Shown here in pieces: positions 56,704-64,000 of a stretch of DNA of 64,000 nt. The number at the start of each line of letters is the position of its first letter. Position 1 is the stretch's first letter. A model generated the notes under the pieces. The model did no database searches. It was given only the letters and a program-made list of their open reading frames with translations, and was not told the origin of the DNA. The position numbers and the translations under genes are program-made. This DNA is from CAIWHR01 sp963809965 (GTDB lineage Bacteria; Pseudomonadota; Gammaproteobacteria; Burkholderiales; Casimicrobiaceae), in contig CAWELU010000001.1 of NCBI GenBank assembly GCA_963809965.1, positions 248,001 to 312,000 on the forward strand, read 5' to 3'.

Positions 56704-58173
56704 ATGTGCGCGTACTCGCCCAGACCGGGCCCGGCCATCACCCTGGAAGCCATCGCCCCGCGCGAGCGGATCGCCGCCCTCGCCGATCCGGGCACGGTGC
56801 GCAGCATCGACGCGTCGTTCGAGGCGCCACGACCTTCCCCGCACCTCGCGCGCTGGGGCATCGCGGCGCAGGCCGACGACGGGATCGTGGTCGCGCGGGC
56901 CACGATCCACGGCGCGCCCGTGCTGCTCGCGGCGCAGGACGAGCGTTTCCTGCGGGGCAGCGCCGGCGCGAACCATGGCGAAATCCTGCGCCGACTGTTC
57001 GCGCGGGCGCAGGTCGAACGGCCCGCGGCCGTGGTGATCCTGGCAGCATCCGCGGGAGTGCGCCTGCACGAGGCGAATCCGGCCGAGTTGGTGTTGGCCC
57101 GTGCCCTGGCGGCGCTGCTCGATCTGCGCCAAAGCGGTGTTCCTGTCTTCGCGCTCGGTGTGGCGGATACTTTCGGCGCGATGTCGGTGCTCGTTTCGGC
57201 CGCGGAGCGCACGGCGCTTCTGCCGGGCACCCGGCTCGGCCTGTCCGGGCCCGCGGTCGTCGAAATGATGCACGGCAAGAGCGAGCTCGACGCAGCGGAC
57301 GCGGGCATGGTCGCGCTGCTTTTCGGTGCCGAAGCACGGATGCACGCCGGCCAGTTCGAGCTCGTCGCCGACGACCACGAGATCCTGCGCTCGTGGATCG
57401 CATCCGCGGTGGCGGAGAGCCTTCCGTTTGCGGACTGGGTGCTCTCCACGCAGGACCGGCTCGCTCGCCGCCTCGTCGCGGCGACCGTGTCCGGCGTTGC
57501 GGAGCCGGACGCGCGGGCCGTGCACGCTGCAACGGCGCCGATCGTGCCGCTGCCGCGGAAGCTCGCATCGTTGTACGCCGACGCGCAGGCGGTGGATCGC
57601 ATCGGCTGGCTATGGCGTATGGCGGACCGGCCCGTCTGGCTCTCACGGCCGTTTGGGGTGGGAACCTTCGGGCCGCGGGAGGCGCACGGGCTCGATGCGG
57701 CACTGCTCGCGCAGCTGGCCGGAGACCCCGGCGAAGGGCCGCGCACGCTCTTTCTCGTCGGCGATTCGTATGGCCACGAGACGTCGCGGGCGGCCGAGTC
57801 GCTCTGCGTCTCGCAATACCTCGCGCAGCATGCCGCGGTGATTGCCCTGCTCAGGGCGCGAGGCGTGCGGGTGCGCGGGCTGCTGACCGGCATCGGCCAC
57901 AGCGCGGCGTTCTTCGCCAATGCGCTGCAGGCGCAGGAAGTCTATGCGCTCGAAACCGCGCGCGTCGTCGCGATGGACCCGTCGGCGATCGCCCGCGTCA
58001 CCCGGCTGCCGGAGCGGGAAATAGCCGCCTTGCTCGAGAACAACCCGCTGCTCGGCCAGCCTGTGCGCCAATTCGCCCACTGGGGCGGGATCGACGAGAT
58101 CCTCCCCGACGCGGGCCGCGAACGGTTGCTCGCGCTCGCCGCACGTGAGGCGCGTGCCGCATCGGCGCGCTGA
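56704..58173 (+). CDS. Fused beta/gamma subunits of a biotin-independent malonate decarboxylase-like enzyme (MdcD-MdcE)
   Basis: A 489-residue two-domain carboxyltransferase/crotonase-fold protein. Residues 10-225 resemble MdcD: SPHLARWGIAAQADDGIVVA, GVADTFGAMSVLVSAAERTA and GTRLGLSGPAVVEMM. Residues 320-480 resemble MdcE: VSQYLAQHAAVIALLRARGV, GIGHSAAFFANALQAQEVYA and VVAMDPSAIARVTRLPERE. These subunits decarboxylate malonyl-S-ACP in the Mdc complex, yet no acyl-carrier (mdcC), transferase (mdcA) or prosthetic-group genes are visible. AGGGAG lies 6 bases before ATG 56704. It follows fdhA by 226 bases; that gap shows no convincing gene. Substrate uncertain. Confidence 0.78.
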   Translation: MCAYSPRPGPAITLEAIAPRERIAALADPGTVRSIDASFEAPRPSPHLARWGIAAQADDGIVVARATIHGAPVLLAAQDERFLRGSAGANHGEILRRLFARAQVERPAAVVILAASAGVRLHEANPAELVLARALAALLDLRQSGVPVFALGVADTFGAMSVLVSAAERTALLPGTRLGLSGPAVVEMMHGKSELDAADAGMVALLFGAEARMHAGQFELVADDHEILRSWIASAVAESLPFADWVLSTQDRLARRLVAATVSGVAEPDARAVHAATAPIVPLPRKLASLYADAQAVDRIGWLWRMADRPVWLSRPFGVGTFGPREAHGLDAALLAQLAGDPGEGPRTLFLVGDSYGHETSRAAESLCVSQYLAQHAAVIALLRARGVRVRGLLTGIGHSAAFFANALQAQEVYALETARVVAMDPSAIARVTRLPEREIAALLENNPLLGQPVRQFAHWGGIDEILPDAGRERLLALAAREARAASAR

Positions 58174-58253
58174 TCGAAAGTCACTTGACGCTTGCTCGCT
58201 GGCGAGCTGACGGCATCGGGCCCCTCTGCCGCCGAGGGGGACCGTGACCCGAG

Positions 58254-59250
58254 TCAGTCCCGATCGTCGTCTTCACCGTGCGTCGCGCGCGAGAGTCGGT
58301 CACGCACGGCGAGCCATGTTTCGTTGTCGGGCACCGCTTCGATGAGTATGGCATCGACGTTCGCGGCGTCGAGTGCACGGAGGTTCGCGTACAGGTCGTG
58401 TGCGTAGGCGGTGGCTTCGACCGGCGCGTGGACCCACATGCCGGGGAAATCGGCCGGGCGCGCGACGGTGCGCGCCAGCACCGCGACATCCTCGTCGCGC
58501 TCGCCGCGTTGCTCGATCGCGGATCGTAGCGCGCCCGCCGCAACCAGCGTCGCTGTCGTCCGGGGAGCGTAGTGCGAGGGCAGCGTTCCCGACGCGCGTG
58601 GCACTGCGGCATCCGGCGCGCGCGGCGCTCGGCCCAGCACGCGCGCGAGGTCCGCGCTTCCGATTCCCCCCGGGCGCAGCAGCATCGGATCGTTGTCCGT
58701 CGAACGCGATGATCGTCGACTCGATGCCGACATCGCACGCGCCGCCATCGAGGATCAGCGCGACCGCCTCTCCGAGATCGTCGGCGACATGCCGTGCGGT
58801 CGTCGGCGAGATGCGCCCGTAGCGATTCGCCGACGGTGCCGCGATGCCGCCGCCGAACGCCGCGAGCAGGTTCTGCGCAACCGGATGGGAGGGCACGCGC
58901 AAACCGACGCTATCCTGGCCGCCGGTGACGACGTCGGGTACGTGCGGCGCACGCGGCAGGATCAGCGTGAGCGGGCCGGGCCAGAACGCCGCCGCGAGCC
59001 GTCTCGCGGCGTCCGGGATGCGACGCGCCCACTGAGCAACCTGCGCGGCATCCGCGAGATGCACGATGACCGGATGATCCGCGGGCCGACCCTTGGCCGC
59101 AAAGATCCTGCGCACCGCGGCTTGATTCGACGCATCGGCCCCCAGTCCGTACACCGTTTCCGTGGGGAACGCGACGAGCTCTCCCGCGCGCAGGCGATCG
59201 ACGGCGCGGGCGAGCGCAGCGGGTGTCGGCGCTTCGATGAACGCACTCAT
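58254..59250 (-). CDS. Threonylcarbamoyl-AMP synthase, Sua5 type (one apparent +1 frameshift)
   Basis: Makes threonylcarbamoyl-AMP for the universal t6A37 tRNA modification. The YrdC domain shows GELVAFPTETVYGLGADASN, AAKGRPADHPVIVHLADAA and GIAAPSANRYGRISPTTARH. Removing one base at about 58697-58698 joins VGIESTIIAFD to DPMLLRPGGIGSADLARVLG and the C-terminal Sua5 domain (HYAPRTTATLVAAGALRSAI). The corrected length of 331 residues fits Sua5 rather than the short TsaC form. A GC-rich hairpin with weak terminator character lies just beyond the stop (58221-58239). Confidence 0.87.
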
Positions 59251-59347
59251 GGTCGCGCACGTGTCGCGTGCGGGAGCCTTGCCTGGAGCATCTCGACCCT
59301 CTCGTGGCAAGGGTTTCGCGAGGAGCGGAATCGAGAGAAAAATCTGC

Positions 59348-59353
59348 TAGAAT
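59348..59353 (+). promoter_or_regulatory. metK: -10-like box for metK
   Basis: TAGAAT about 55 bases before the metK ATG, without a convincing -35. The leader contains GCGTT/AACGC, a small hairpin around 59371-59383. I see no known SAM riboswitch in the 158-base gap before metK. Confidence 0.4.
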
Positions 59354-59408
59354 TCAAGCTTTTGCGCGGCGCGTTTCGAACGCGTCGCCGAGGCGGCAAG
59401 GAGTGTCA

Positions 59409-60576
59409 ATGAGCGATTTCCTGTTCACGTCGGAATCGGTGTCGGAGGGCCATCCGGACAAGGTCGCGGATCAGATATCCGATGCGGTGCTCGACGCGAT
59501 TCTAGAGCAAGACCCGACCGGGCGCGTGGCCGCGGAAACCCTGGTGTCCACGGGCCTCGTCGTGATGACCGGCGAGATCACCACGGCGAACAAGCACGAT
59601 TACGCCCGCATCGCGCGCGACACGATCCGCAGGATCGGCTACAACGACCCGGAGTTGCGCTTCGATGCCGATGGTTGCGCGGTCCTGGTTTGTTACGGAC
59701 GCCAGTCGCCCGACATCGCCCGCGGCGTCGATCACGCGTCCGACGAGTACCTGAATCAGGGCGCGGGCGACCAGGGCATGATGTTCGGCTACGCCTGCAA
59801 CGAAACGCCGGCGCTGATGCCGTTTCCCATCTACTACGCGCATCGCCTCGTCCAGCGGCAGAGCGAAGTTCGCAAGGACGGCCGACTTCCGTGGCTGCGC
59901 CCGGATGCCAAGTCGCAAGTCACCGTTCGGTACGCCGACGGCATGCCGGTCGCCATCGACACTGTCGTGCTGTCGACGCAGCATGACCCGAGCATGAACG
60001 ACAGGCAGGAGTGCCCTGGCGGAGGCGGTGATCGACGAGATCATCAAGCCGGTGCTGCCGCCGAACATGCTCGCGGGCACGAAATTCCTCGTCAATCCCA
60101 CCGGCCGCTTCGAAATCGGCGGCCCGCACGGCGATTCCGGGCTCACCGGTCGAAAGATCATTGTCGATACCTACGGCGGCGCGGCACCGCACGGCGGCGG
60201 CGCGTTTTCGGGCAAGGACCCGTCGAAGGTAGACCGTTCGGCAGCGTACGCGGCGCGCTATGTCGCCAAGAACATCGTCGCCGCCGGGATCGCGACGCAA
60301 TGCCAGGTGCAACTGTCCTACGCGATCGGCGTCGCCCATCCCATCAACGTCACCGTCTACACCGAGGGTACGGGCCGGATCGCCGACGAGCGGATCGCCG
60401 AGCTCATCGGCGCGCATTTCGACCTGCGGCCGAAAGGCATCATCCAGATGCTGGATTTGCTGCGGCCGATCTATTCGAAGACCGCCGCGTACGGGCACTT
60501 CGGCCGCGACGAGCCGGAATTCACCTGGGAGGCGACCGACAAGGTCGAGGCGTTGAAGGCTGCTGCCGGGCTTTGA
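59409..60576 (+). CDS. metK: S-adenosylmethionine synthetase (one apparent +1 frameshift)
   Basis: Makes S-adenosylmethionine from ATP and methionine. It starts MSDFLFTSESVSEGHPDKVA with DQISDAVLDAILEQDP, and has GAGDQGMMFGYACNET and STQHDPSM. Removing one C in 60014-60016 joins DRQEC to LAEAVIDEIIKPVLPPNM and then FEIGGPHGDSGLTGRKIIVD, GGGAFSGKDPSKVDRSAAYA and the C-terminus. The corrected length is 388 residues, normal for MetK. The gene is essential, so the break is probably an error. AAGGAG is upstream of ATG 59409. ahcY, of the same SAM cycle, lies 1.3 kb downstream. Confidence 0.94.
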
Positions 60577-60927
60577 CCGGCGCAACGCTCCCATGCCCCT
60601 GTTTCGACCCGATTTCGCTTCGCGCCTTCGCGTTGCGCAATCGCATCGTCGACCTGGTCGCGTTGGCGCGAGGTTTCCTGCGTGAGCCGCGCTGGCCATG
60701 GCGGGCTGCCGCGGAACTGGGTGGCTCTGTCCGCGGGGCGCCGCAGTATTGGCGGGCGTTCACCAAGGAAACGGCGCACATATTCGGCGTACATCCGCAC
60801 CGGACAGCGGTAGCGCCACGCCAAGACCGGTCCCGACCCCGATGTTCAGGTAGAATGTCGTTCTTCCCGCGCGCTACGTAGCCGCGCGGACTCTGTCCAT
60901 CCGTAACCCGTCCGAAGGGAGCCTTTA
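60577..60927 (+). other. 351-base gap after metK without a convincing gene
   Basis: A stretch at about 60630-60830 reads in the metK upstream frame as ALRNRIVDLVALARGFLREP then GAPQYWRAFTKETAHIFGVH, which has coding-like composition but no credible start and no family I recognise. It could be a gene remnant or chance in GC-rich DNA. A TAGAAT box at 60851-60856 probably serves the small gene at 60928. Confidence 0.3.
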
Positions 60928-61056
60928 ATGGCCGAACGTTCCCGCACCCGCCGCAATACCCTCGAGCGCCGTTGCCTTGGCAAGGCCTACAAGCGCCTGT
61001 TCGTAGGCTCGTCGAAGGGCATTTTCAAGATGCTCGAGAAAATCAAGAAGGCGTAA
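60928..61056 (+). CDS. Very small basic protein, 42 residues, unrecognised
   Basis: ATG 60928 opens a 42-codon frame closed by TAA, beginning MAERSRTRRNTLERRCLGKA and ending FKMLEKIKKA. Fourteen residues are Lys or Arg, with two aromatic/hydrophobic patches (YKRLFVG, GIFKML), so an RNA- or ribosome-binding or membrane-surface helix is conceivable. Support for translation: GAAGGGAG seven bases upstream, a TAGAAT box 72 bases upstream, and a perfect intrinsic terminator 42 bases after the stop, making a self-contained unit between metK and ahcY. I recognise no family. Confidence 0.6.
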   Translation: MAERSRTRRNTLERRCLGKAYKRLFVGSSKGIFKMLEKIKKA

Positions 61057-61097
61057 CGCTTTCGCTCGCGGCGCTACCGCGTCGTACCGATGCACCG

Positions 61098-61124
61098 GGG
61101 CCGCGTTCGCGGCCCCTTGGCTTT
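61098..61124 (+). terminator. Intrinsic terminator after the 42-residue gene
   Basis: GGGGCCGCG (61098-61106), loop TT, CGCGGCCCC (61109-61117), followed by TTGGCTTT. A perfect 9-bp stem with a partial T tract. Confidence 0.8.
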
Positions 61125-61185
61125 AGGTGGTTCGACGTGCGCGGCGCGCAGCGATTGCAGGTTACCGGCCTCCCGGACATCGGCC

Positions 61186-61716
61186 ATGCCCTTCGCGTAT
61201 TACGCCAGGCTTTCGCCGGCGCGCCAGCGGATCTATCGTCGCAGCGACGCGATCGACCGGCTCGCCCTTCCTGCGGGGGTCGAGGCCGGCGCCTGCGTCG
61301 AGCGCCTGCACGCCGGTCTGGCAAACGACGATCGTGCCTCGGTTCACGCGAGTGCGCAGGCTCTCGTCGATGCGCTCGTCGCCGGCTATCGCGTTCCGCG
61401 GATCCGCGTACGGGTGCTGGCCAAGCGCCCCGCGGATGACTACGGCGAACTGCACGGCCTCTATGAGCCTGAAGACGGCGCCACGCCCGCGCGAATCACC
61501 GTGTGGATGCGCACTGCGGCAAGGAAAGAGGTCGTCGCGTTCAAGACATTCCTGCGCACGCTGGTTCACGAGGTATGCCATCACCTGGATTACGAGCACT
61601 TCAAGCTCGAGGAGACGTTCCACACCGAGGGCTTCTACAAGCGCGAGTCGGCGCTGGTCGCGGCTTTGCTGGCGCAGGAGGCAGGCGCGATCGGCATCCA
61701 GCGCCCGTTGCTCTGA
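61186..61716 (+). CDS. Putative HEXXH zinc-binding protein, unknown function
   Basis: A 176-residue cytoplasmic protein. The notable segment is LRTLVHEVCHHLDYEHFKLE followed by TFHTEGFYKRESALVAALL. HEVCHH is a zincin-type metal motif, and the later Glu and His could be further ligands. The N-terminal half (FAYYARLSPARQRIYRRSDA, IRVRVLAKRPADDYGELHGL) resembles small SprT/gluzincin-like proteins but I cannot place it in a named family. ATG 61186 is the first start in frame near the sequence character change. It precedes the ahcY promoter and riboswitch. Confidence 0.68.
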   Translation: MPFAYYARLSPARQRIYRRSDAIDRLALPAGVEAGACVERLHAGLANDDRASVHASAQALVDALVAGYRVPRIRVRVLAKRPADDYGELHGLYEPEDGATPARITVWMRTAARKEVVAFKTFLRTLVHEVCHHLDYEHFKLEETFHTEGFYKRESALVAALLAQEAGAIGIQRPLL

Positions 61717-61738
61717 TCTCCGCGCCATCGGCTACAAT
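61708..61738 (+). promoter_or_regulatory. ahcY: Promoter for ahcY
   Basis: TTGCTC (61708-61713), a 19-base spacer and TACAAT (61733-61738), placed so that transcription would start just before the SAH riboswitch at 61747. The -35 overlaps the last codons of the upstream gene. Confidence 0.5.
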
Positions 61739-61746
61739 GACCGCCT

Positions 61747-61836
61747 GCCTCCGAGGAGCGTTGCAACAGGGCCGCACTCGTGTTCGCGTCGGACCCTGCC
61801 AGGCTCGGAGTTTTTCCGTTCGCAACCGCGCTCGTT
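61747..61836 (+). promoter_or_regulatory. S-adenosylhomocysteine (SAH) riboswitch
   Basis: The conserved blocks appear in order: CCTCCGAGGAGCGTTGCAAC (61749-61766 region), GACCCTGCCAGGCTCGGAG (61792-61810 region), and AACCGCGCTCGTT (61824-61836). GAGCG of the first block can pair with CGCTC of the last to close the pseudoknot, and CCGAG pairs with CTCGG. It is upstream of ahcY, the known target. SAH binding normally turns expression on. Confidence 0.9.
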
Positions 61837-61912
61837 GAACCGTGCCCGCGCACGGGCTGACGAGCGCGATCCCGCCTCCCCCGCCGCGCGGTCACCAACG
61901 ATGGAGTGACCG

Positions 61913-63340
61913 ATGAACGCTGCAACCGAACTCAAGAAGTTTGCCGATTTCAGGGTCGCGGACCTTGCGCTGGCCGAATGGGGCCGCAAGGAGATCGCGA
62001 TTGCGGAAACGGAAATGCCCGGCCTGATGGCGATTCGCGAGGAATTCGCCCCGCGGCAGCCGCTCGCCGGCGCGCGCATCGCCGGCAGCCTGCACATGAC
62101 GATCCAGACCGCCGTGCTGATCGAGACCCTGCGCTCGCTCGGGGCCGATGTGCGCTGGGCGTCGTGCAACATCTACTCCACCCAGGACCACGCGGCGGCC
62201 GCGATTGCCGCGCGCGGCATCCCGGTGTTCGCGTACAAGGGCGAGTCGCTCGCCGAGTACTGGGACTTTACGCACCGGATCCTCGAGTGGCCCGAGGGCG
62301 GACCGAACATGATTCTGGACGATGGCGGCGACGCGACGCTGCTCGTTCATCTGGGCGCGCAAGCCGAGGTCGACGCCTCCTGCATCGCGCACCCCGGCAG
62401 CGAGGAGGAAACCGCTTTGTTTGCCGCAATCCGTGCGCGGCTCGCCCGGAACCCGAAATTCTATTCGCGGATCAAGACGGCGATCCGGGGGGTCACCGAG
62501 GAAACGACGACCGGCGTCAAGCGGCTCTACCAGATGCACCAGGAAGGTCGCCTCGCGTTCCCCGCGATCAACGTGAACGATTCGGTGACCAAGTCAAAAT
62601 TCGACAATCTTTACGGCTGCCGCGAATCGCTCGTCGACGGCATCAAGCGCGCGACCGACGTGATGATCGCCGGCAAGGTGGCGCTGGTCTGCGGCTACGG
62701 CGACGTGGGCAAGGGCTCGGCCCAAGCGCTGCGCGCCCTCTCGGCCCAGGTCTGGATCACCGAGATCGACCCGATCTGTGCGCTGCAGGCGGCGATGGAA
62801 GGCTACCGCGTGGTCACGATGGATTACGCGTGCGACAAGGCCGACCTTTTCGTCACCGCGACCGGCAACATCGACGTCATCACGCACGAGCACATGCGGC
62901 GGATGAAGAACAACGCTATCGTGTGCAACATCGGGCACTTCGACAACGAGATCGACGTCGCATCGCTGCGGCAGTACAGGTGGGAGAACATCAAGCCGCA
63001 GGTCGACCACGTGATCTTCCCCGACGGCAGGCGGATCATCCTGCTGGCCGAGGGCCGCCTGGTGAATCTCGGCTGCGGGACCGGGCATCCCTCCTATGTG
63101 ATGAGCTCGTCGTTCGCGAACCAGGTGATGGCCCAGATCGAGCTGTGGGCCGACGCGAGGAGCGGCGCGGGAAAGTACCCGGTCGGCGTCTATGTGCTCC
63201 CGAAGCACCTCGACGAAAAGGTCGCGCGGCTGCAGTTGACGAAACTGGGGGCCGCGCTGACGCCGCTTACCGAACGCCAGGCTCGCTACATCGGTGTAGC
63301 CCCCGAAGGTCCGTACAAGGCGGAGACGTATCGTTACTAG
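61913..63340 (+). CDS. ahcY: Adenosylhomocysteinase
   Basis: Hydrolyses S-adenosylhomocysteine to adenosine and homocysteine with bound NAD, keeping methylation running. The 475-residue protein shows FKDFRVADLALAEWGRKEI-like opening (FADFRVADLALAEWGRKEIA), GSLHMTIQTAVLIETLRSLG, NWASCNI-type VRWASCNIYSTQDHAAAAIA, the NAD site VCGYGDVGKGSAQALRALSA, LVNLGCGTGHPSYVMSSSFA and the C-terminal YKAETYRY, whose Lys and Tyr reach the partner's NAD site. An ~40-residue internal insertion near residue 160 marks the bacterial type. Controlled by the SAH riboswitch. Confidence 0.95.
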   Translation: MNAATELKKFADFRVADLALAEWGRKEIAIAETEMPGLMAIREEFAPRQPLAGARIAGSLHMTIQTAVLIETLRSLGADVRWASCNIYSTQDHAAAAIAARGIPVFAYKGESLAEYWDFTHRILEWPEGGPNMILDDGGDATLLVHLGAQAEVDASCIAHPGSEEETALFAAIRARLARNPKFYSRIKTAIRGVTEETTTGVKRLYQMHQEGRLAFPAINVNDSVTKSKFDNLYGCRESLVDGIKRATDVMIAGKVALVCGYGDVGKGSAQALRALSAQVWITEIDPICALQAAMEGYRVVTMDYACDKADLFVTATGNIDVITHEHMRRMKNNAIVCNIGHFDNEIDVASLRQYRWENIKPQVDHVIFPDGRRIILLAEGRLVNLGCGTGHPSYVMSSSFANQVMAQIELWADARSGAGKYPVGVYVLPKHLDEKVARLQLTKLGAALTPLTERQARYIGVAPEGPYKAETYRY

Positions 63341-63377
63341 CGGACCGGGCTTCATGCGGGTGGCGTTGCGCGACGTA

Positions 63378-63400
63378 CGCGGGACGTCCGGCGTCCCGCG
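63378..63400. terminator. Hairpin between ahcY and the reductase gene
   Basis: CGCGGGACG (63378-63386), loop TCCGG, CGTCCCGCG (63392-63400): a perfect 9-bp stem 38 bases after the ahcY stop. No T tract, so terminator function is uncertain. Confidence 0.45.
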
Positions 63401-63451
63401 CGGCTCGCCGCACGCTCGACATCGAATGCCAGACCGGAATGCGGAGGCGAA

Positions 63452-64000
63452 ATGCGGATCGCGATTATGGGCACGGGCGGCGTCGGCGGATACTTCGGCG
63501 CCAGGCTGGCACGGGCGGGACAGGAGGTCGGTTTCATCGCGCGCGGCCGGCATCTCACCGCCATGCGCGAGCGCGGCCTCACGGTGAAGAGTGCGAACGG
63601 CGACGTGCATCTGCCACGTCCGACGGTGACGGACGACCCCGCGGCGCTGCCGCCGGCCGACATCGTCATCTTCGCGGTCAAGCTCTGGGACACGGAGAGT
63701 GCCGCGGAGGCGGTACGGCCGCTCCTCGCGCAAGGCGGCGTGATCGTTCCGTTCCAGAACGGGGTCGAGAGCATCGAGCGGATCGGTGCGGTGGTCGGGG
63801 CGGAGCGCGTGATGGGGGGCGTCGCGTACATTGCCGCGACGATTGCCGAGCCCGGCACGATCGCGCACACCGGAACGATGGCGCGCTTGCGCTTCGGGCC
63901 GGTGCTGCCGGCGCAGCAGCCTGCGGCGGAAAAGCTGCACAGCGCCTGCCGGGAAGCCGGCATCGAGGCGGAGCTTTCGTCGGACATTCGGAGGGCGCTT
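63452..64000 (+). CDS. 2-dehydropantoate 2-reductase-like protein (3' part outside window)
   Basis: NADPH-dependent ketopantoate reductase family; converts 2-dehydropantoate to pantoate in pantothenate/CoA synthesis, though many paralogues have other substrates. Only the first 183 residues are visible: MRIAIMGTGGVGGYFGARLA (Rossmann GxGxxG), GQEVGFIARGRHLTAMRERG, IVIFAVKLWDTESAAEAV, and VPFQNGVESIERIG carrying the family Asn. ATG 63452 starts the nucleotide-binding strand directly. The C-terminal catalytic domain lies beyond the right edge. Confidence 0.85.
   Translation, partial: MRIAIMGTGGVGGYFGARLARAGQEVGFIARGRHLTAMRERGLTVKSANGDVHLPRPTVTDDPAALPPADIVIFAVKLWDTESAAEAVRPLLAQGGVIVPFQNGVESIERIGAVVGAERVMGGVAYIAATIAEPGTIAHTGTMARLRFGPVLPAQQPAAEKLHSACREAGIEAELSSDIRRAL

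Noticed and set aside
59354..59408. A SAM-sensing riboswitch before metK
   Set aside because: The 55-base leader has only a small hairpin and none of the conserved blocks of the SAM riboswitch classes I know.

Overview
The window is high-GC DNA in which almost every base codes. It reads as chromosomal sequence from a betaproteobacterium, probably a metagenome or long-read draft. The evidence is the block miaB / phoH-ybeY-corC-lnt-glyQ-glyS-gmhB-plsC, lptM-lysA, the zapA-6S RNA-EVE order, an SAH riboswitch on ahcY, and PHA phasins with a PHA-granule-region protein. I saw no rRNA, tRNA, prophage, insertion sequence or CRISPR array.

Region 1 (1-8.9 kb) handles carbon storage: an alcohol-forming fatty acyl-CoA reductase (cut by the window edge), two phasins, acyl-CoA-binding protein, a wax ester synthase/DGAT, a patatin lipase and a PHA granule protein. 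Region 2 (9.0-20.1 kb) is a fatty-acid degradation block: a PsrA-like TetR regulator behind a clear promoter/operator, then fadE, a thiolase, a FadJ/FadB-type bifunctional enzyme, fadD, a hot-dog thioesterase and the FadL porin. Acyl-CoA can thus be stored as wax ester/TAG/PHA or oxidised.

Region 3 (20.1-28.6 kb) holds small conserved genes, rnhA, gloB, mltD, a lysine-rich H1-like protein and lptM-lysA. It also has a hairpin repeat family at two loci. Region 4 (28.6-42.1 kb) is the envelope and translation block plus a large lipoprotein metalloprotease. Region 5 (42.1-47.2 kb) is cobalamin uptake: a riboswitch, then btuB-btuF, converging on btuC-btuD. Region 6 (47.3-50.2 kb) is greB, a ZapB-like gene, zapA, 6S RNA, an EVE protein and a TauE/SafE permease.

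Region 7 (50.3-58.2 kb) is the most unusual: a MatB/AAE3-type acyl-CoA ligase is divergent from a two-subunit NAD-linked formate dehydrogenase, which is followed by a one-chain fusion of malonate decarboxylase beta and gamma subunits with no other mdc genes nearby. Region 8 (58.2-64 kb) is Sua5, the SAM cycle (metK, ahcY with promoter and SAH riboswitch), a 42-residue basic protein, an HEXXH protein and the start of a 2-dehydropantoate 2-reductase.

Fourteen genes carry 21 apparent single-base insertions between them, including essential ones (metK, glyQ, lnt). Every one is +1 and most sit in short C or G runs, so uncorrected insertion errors are the likeliest cause. I annotate these genes across the break.
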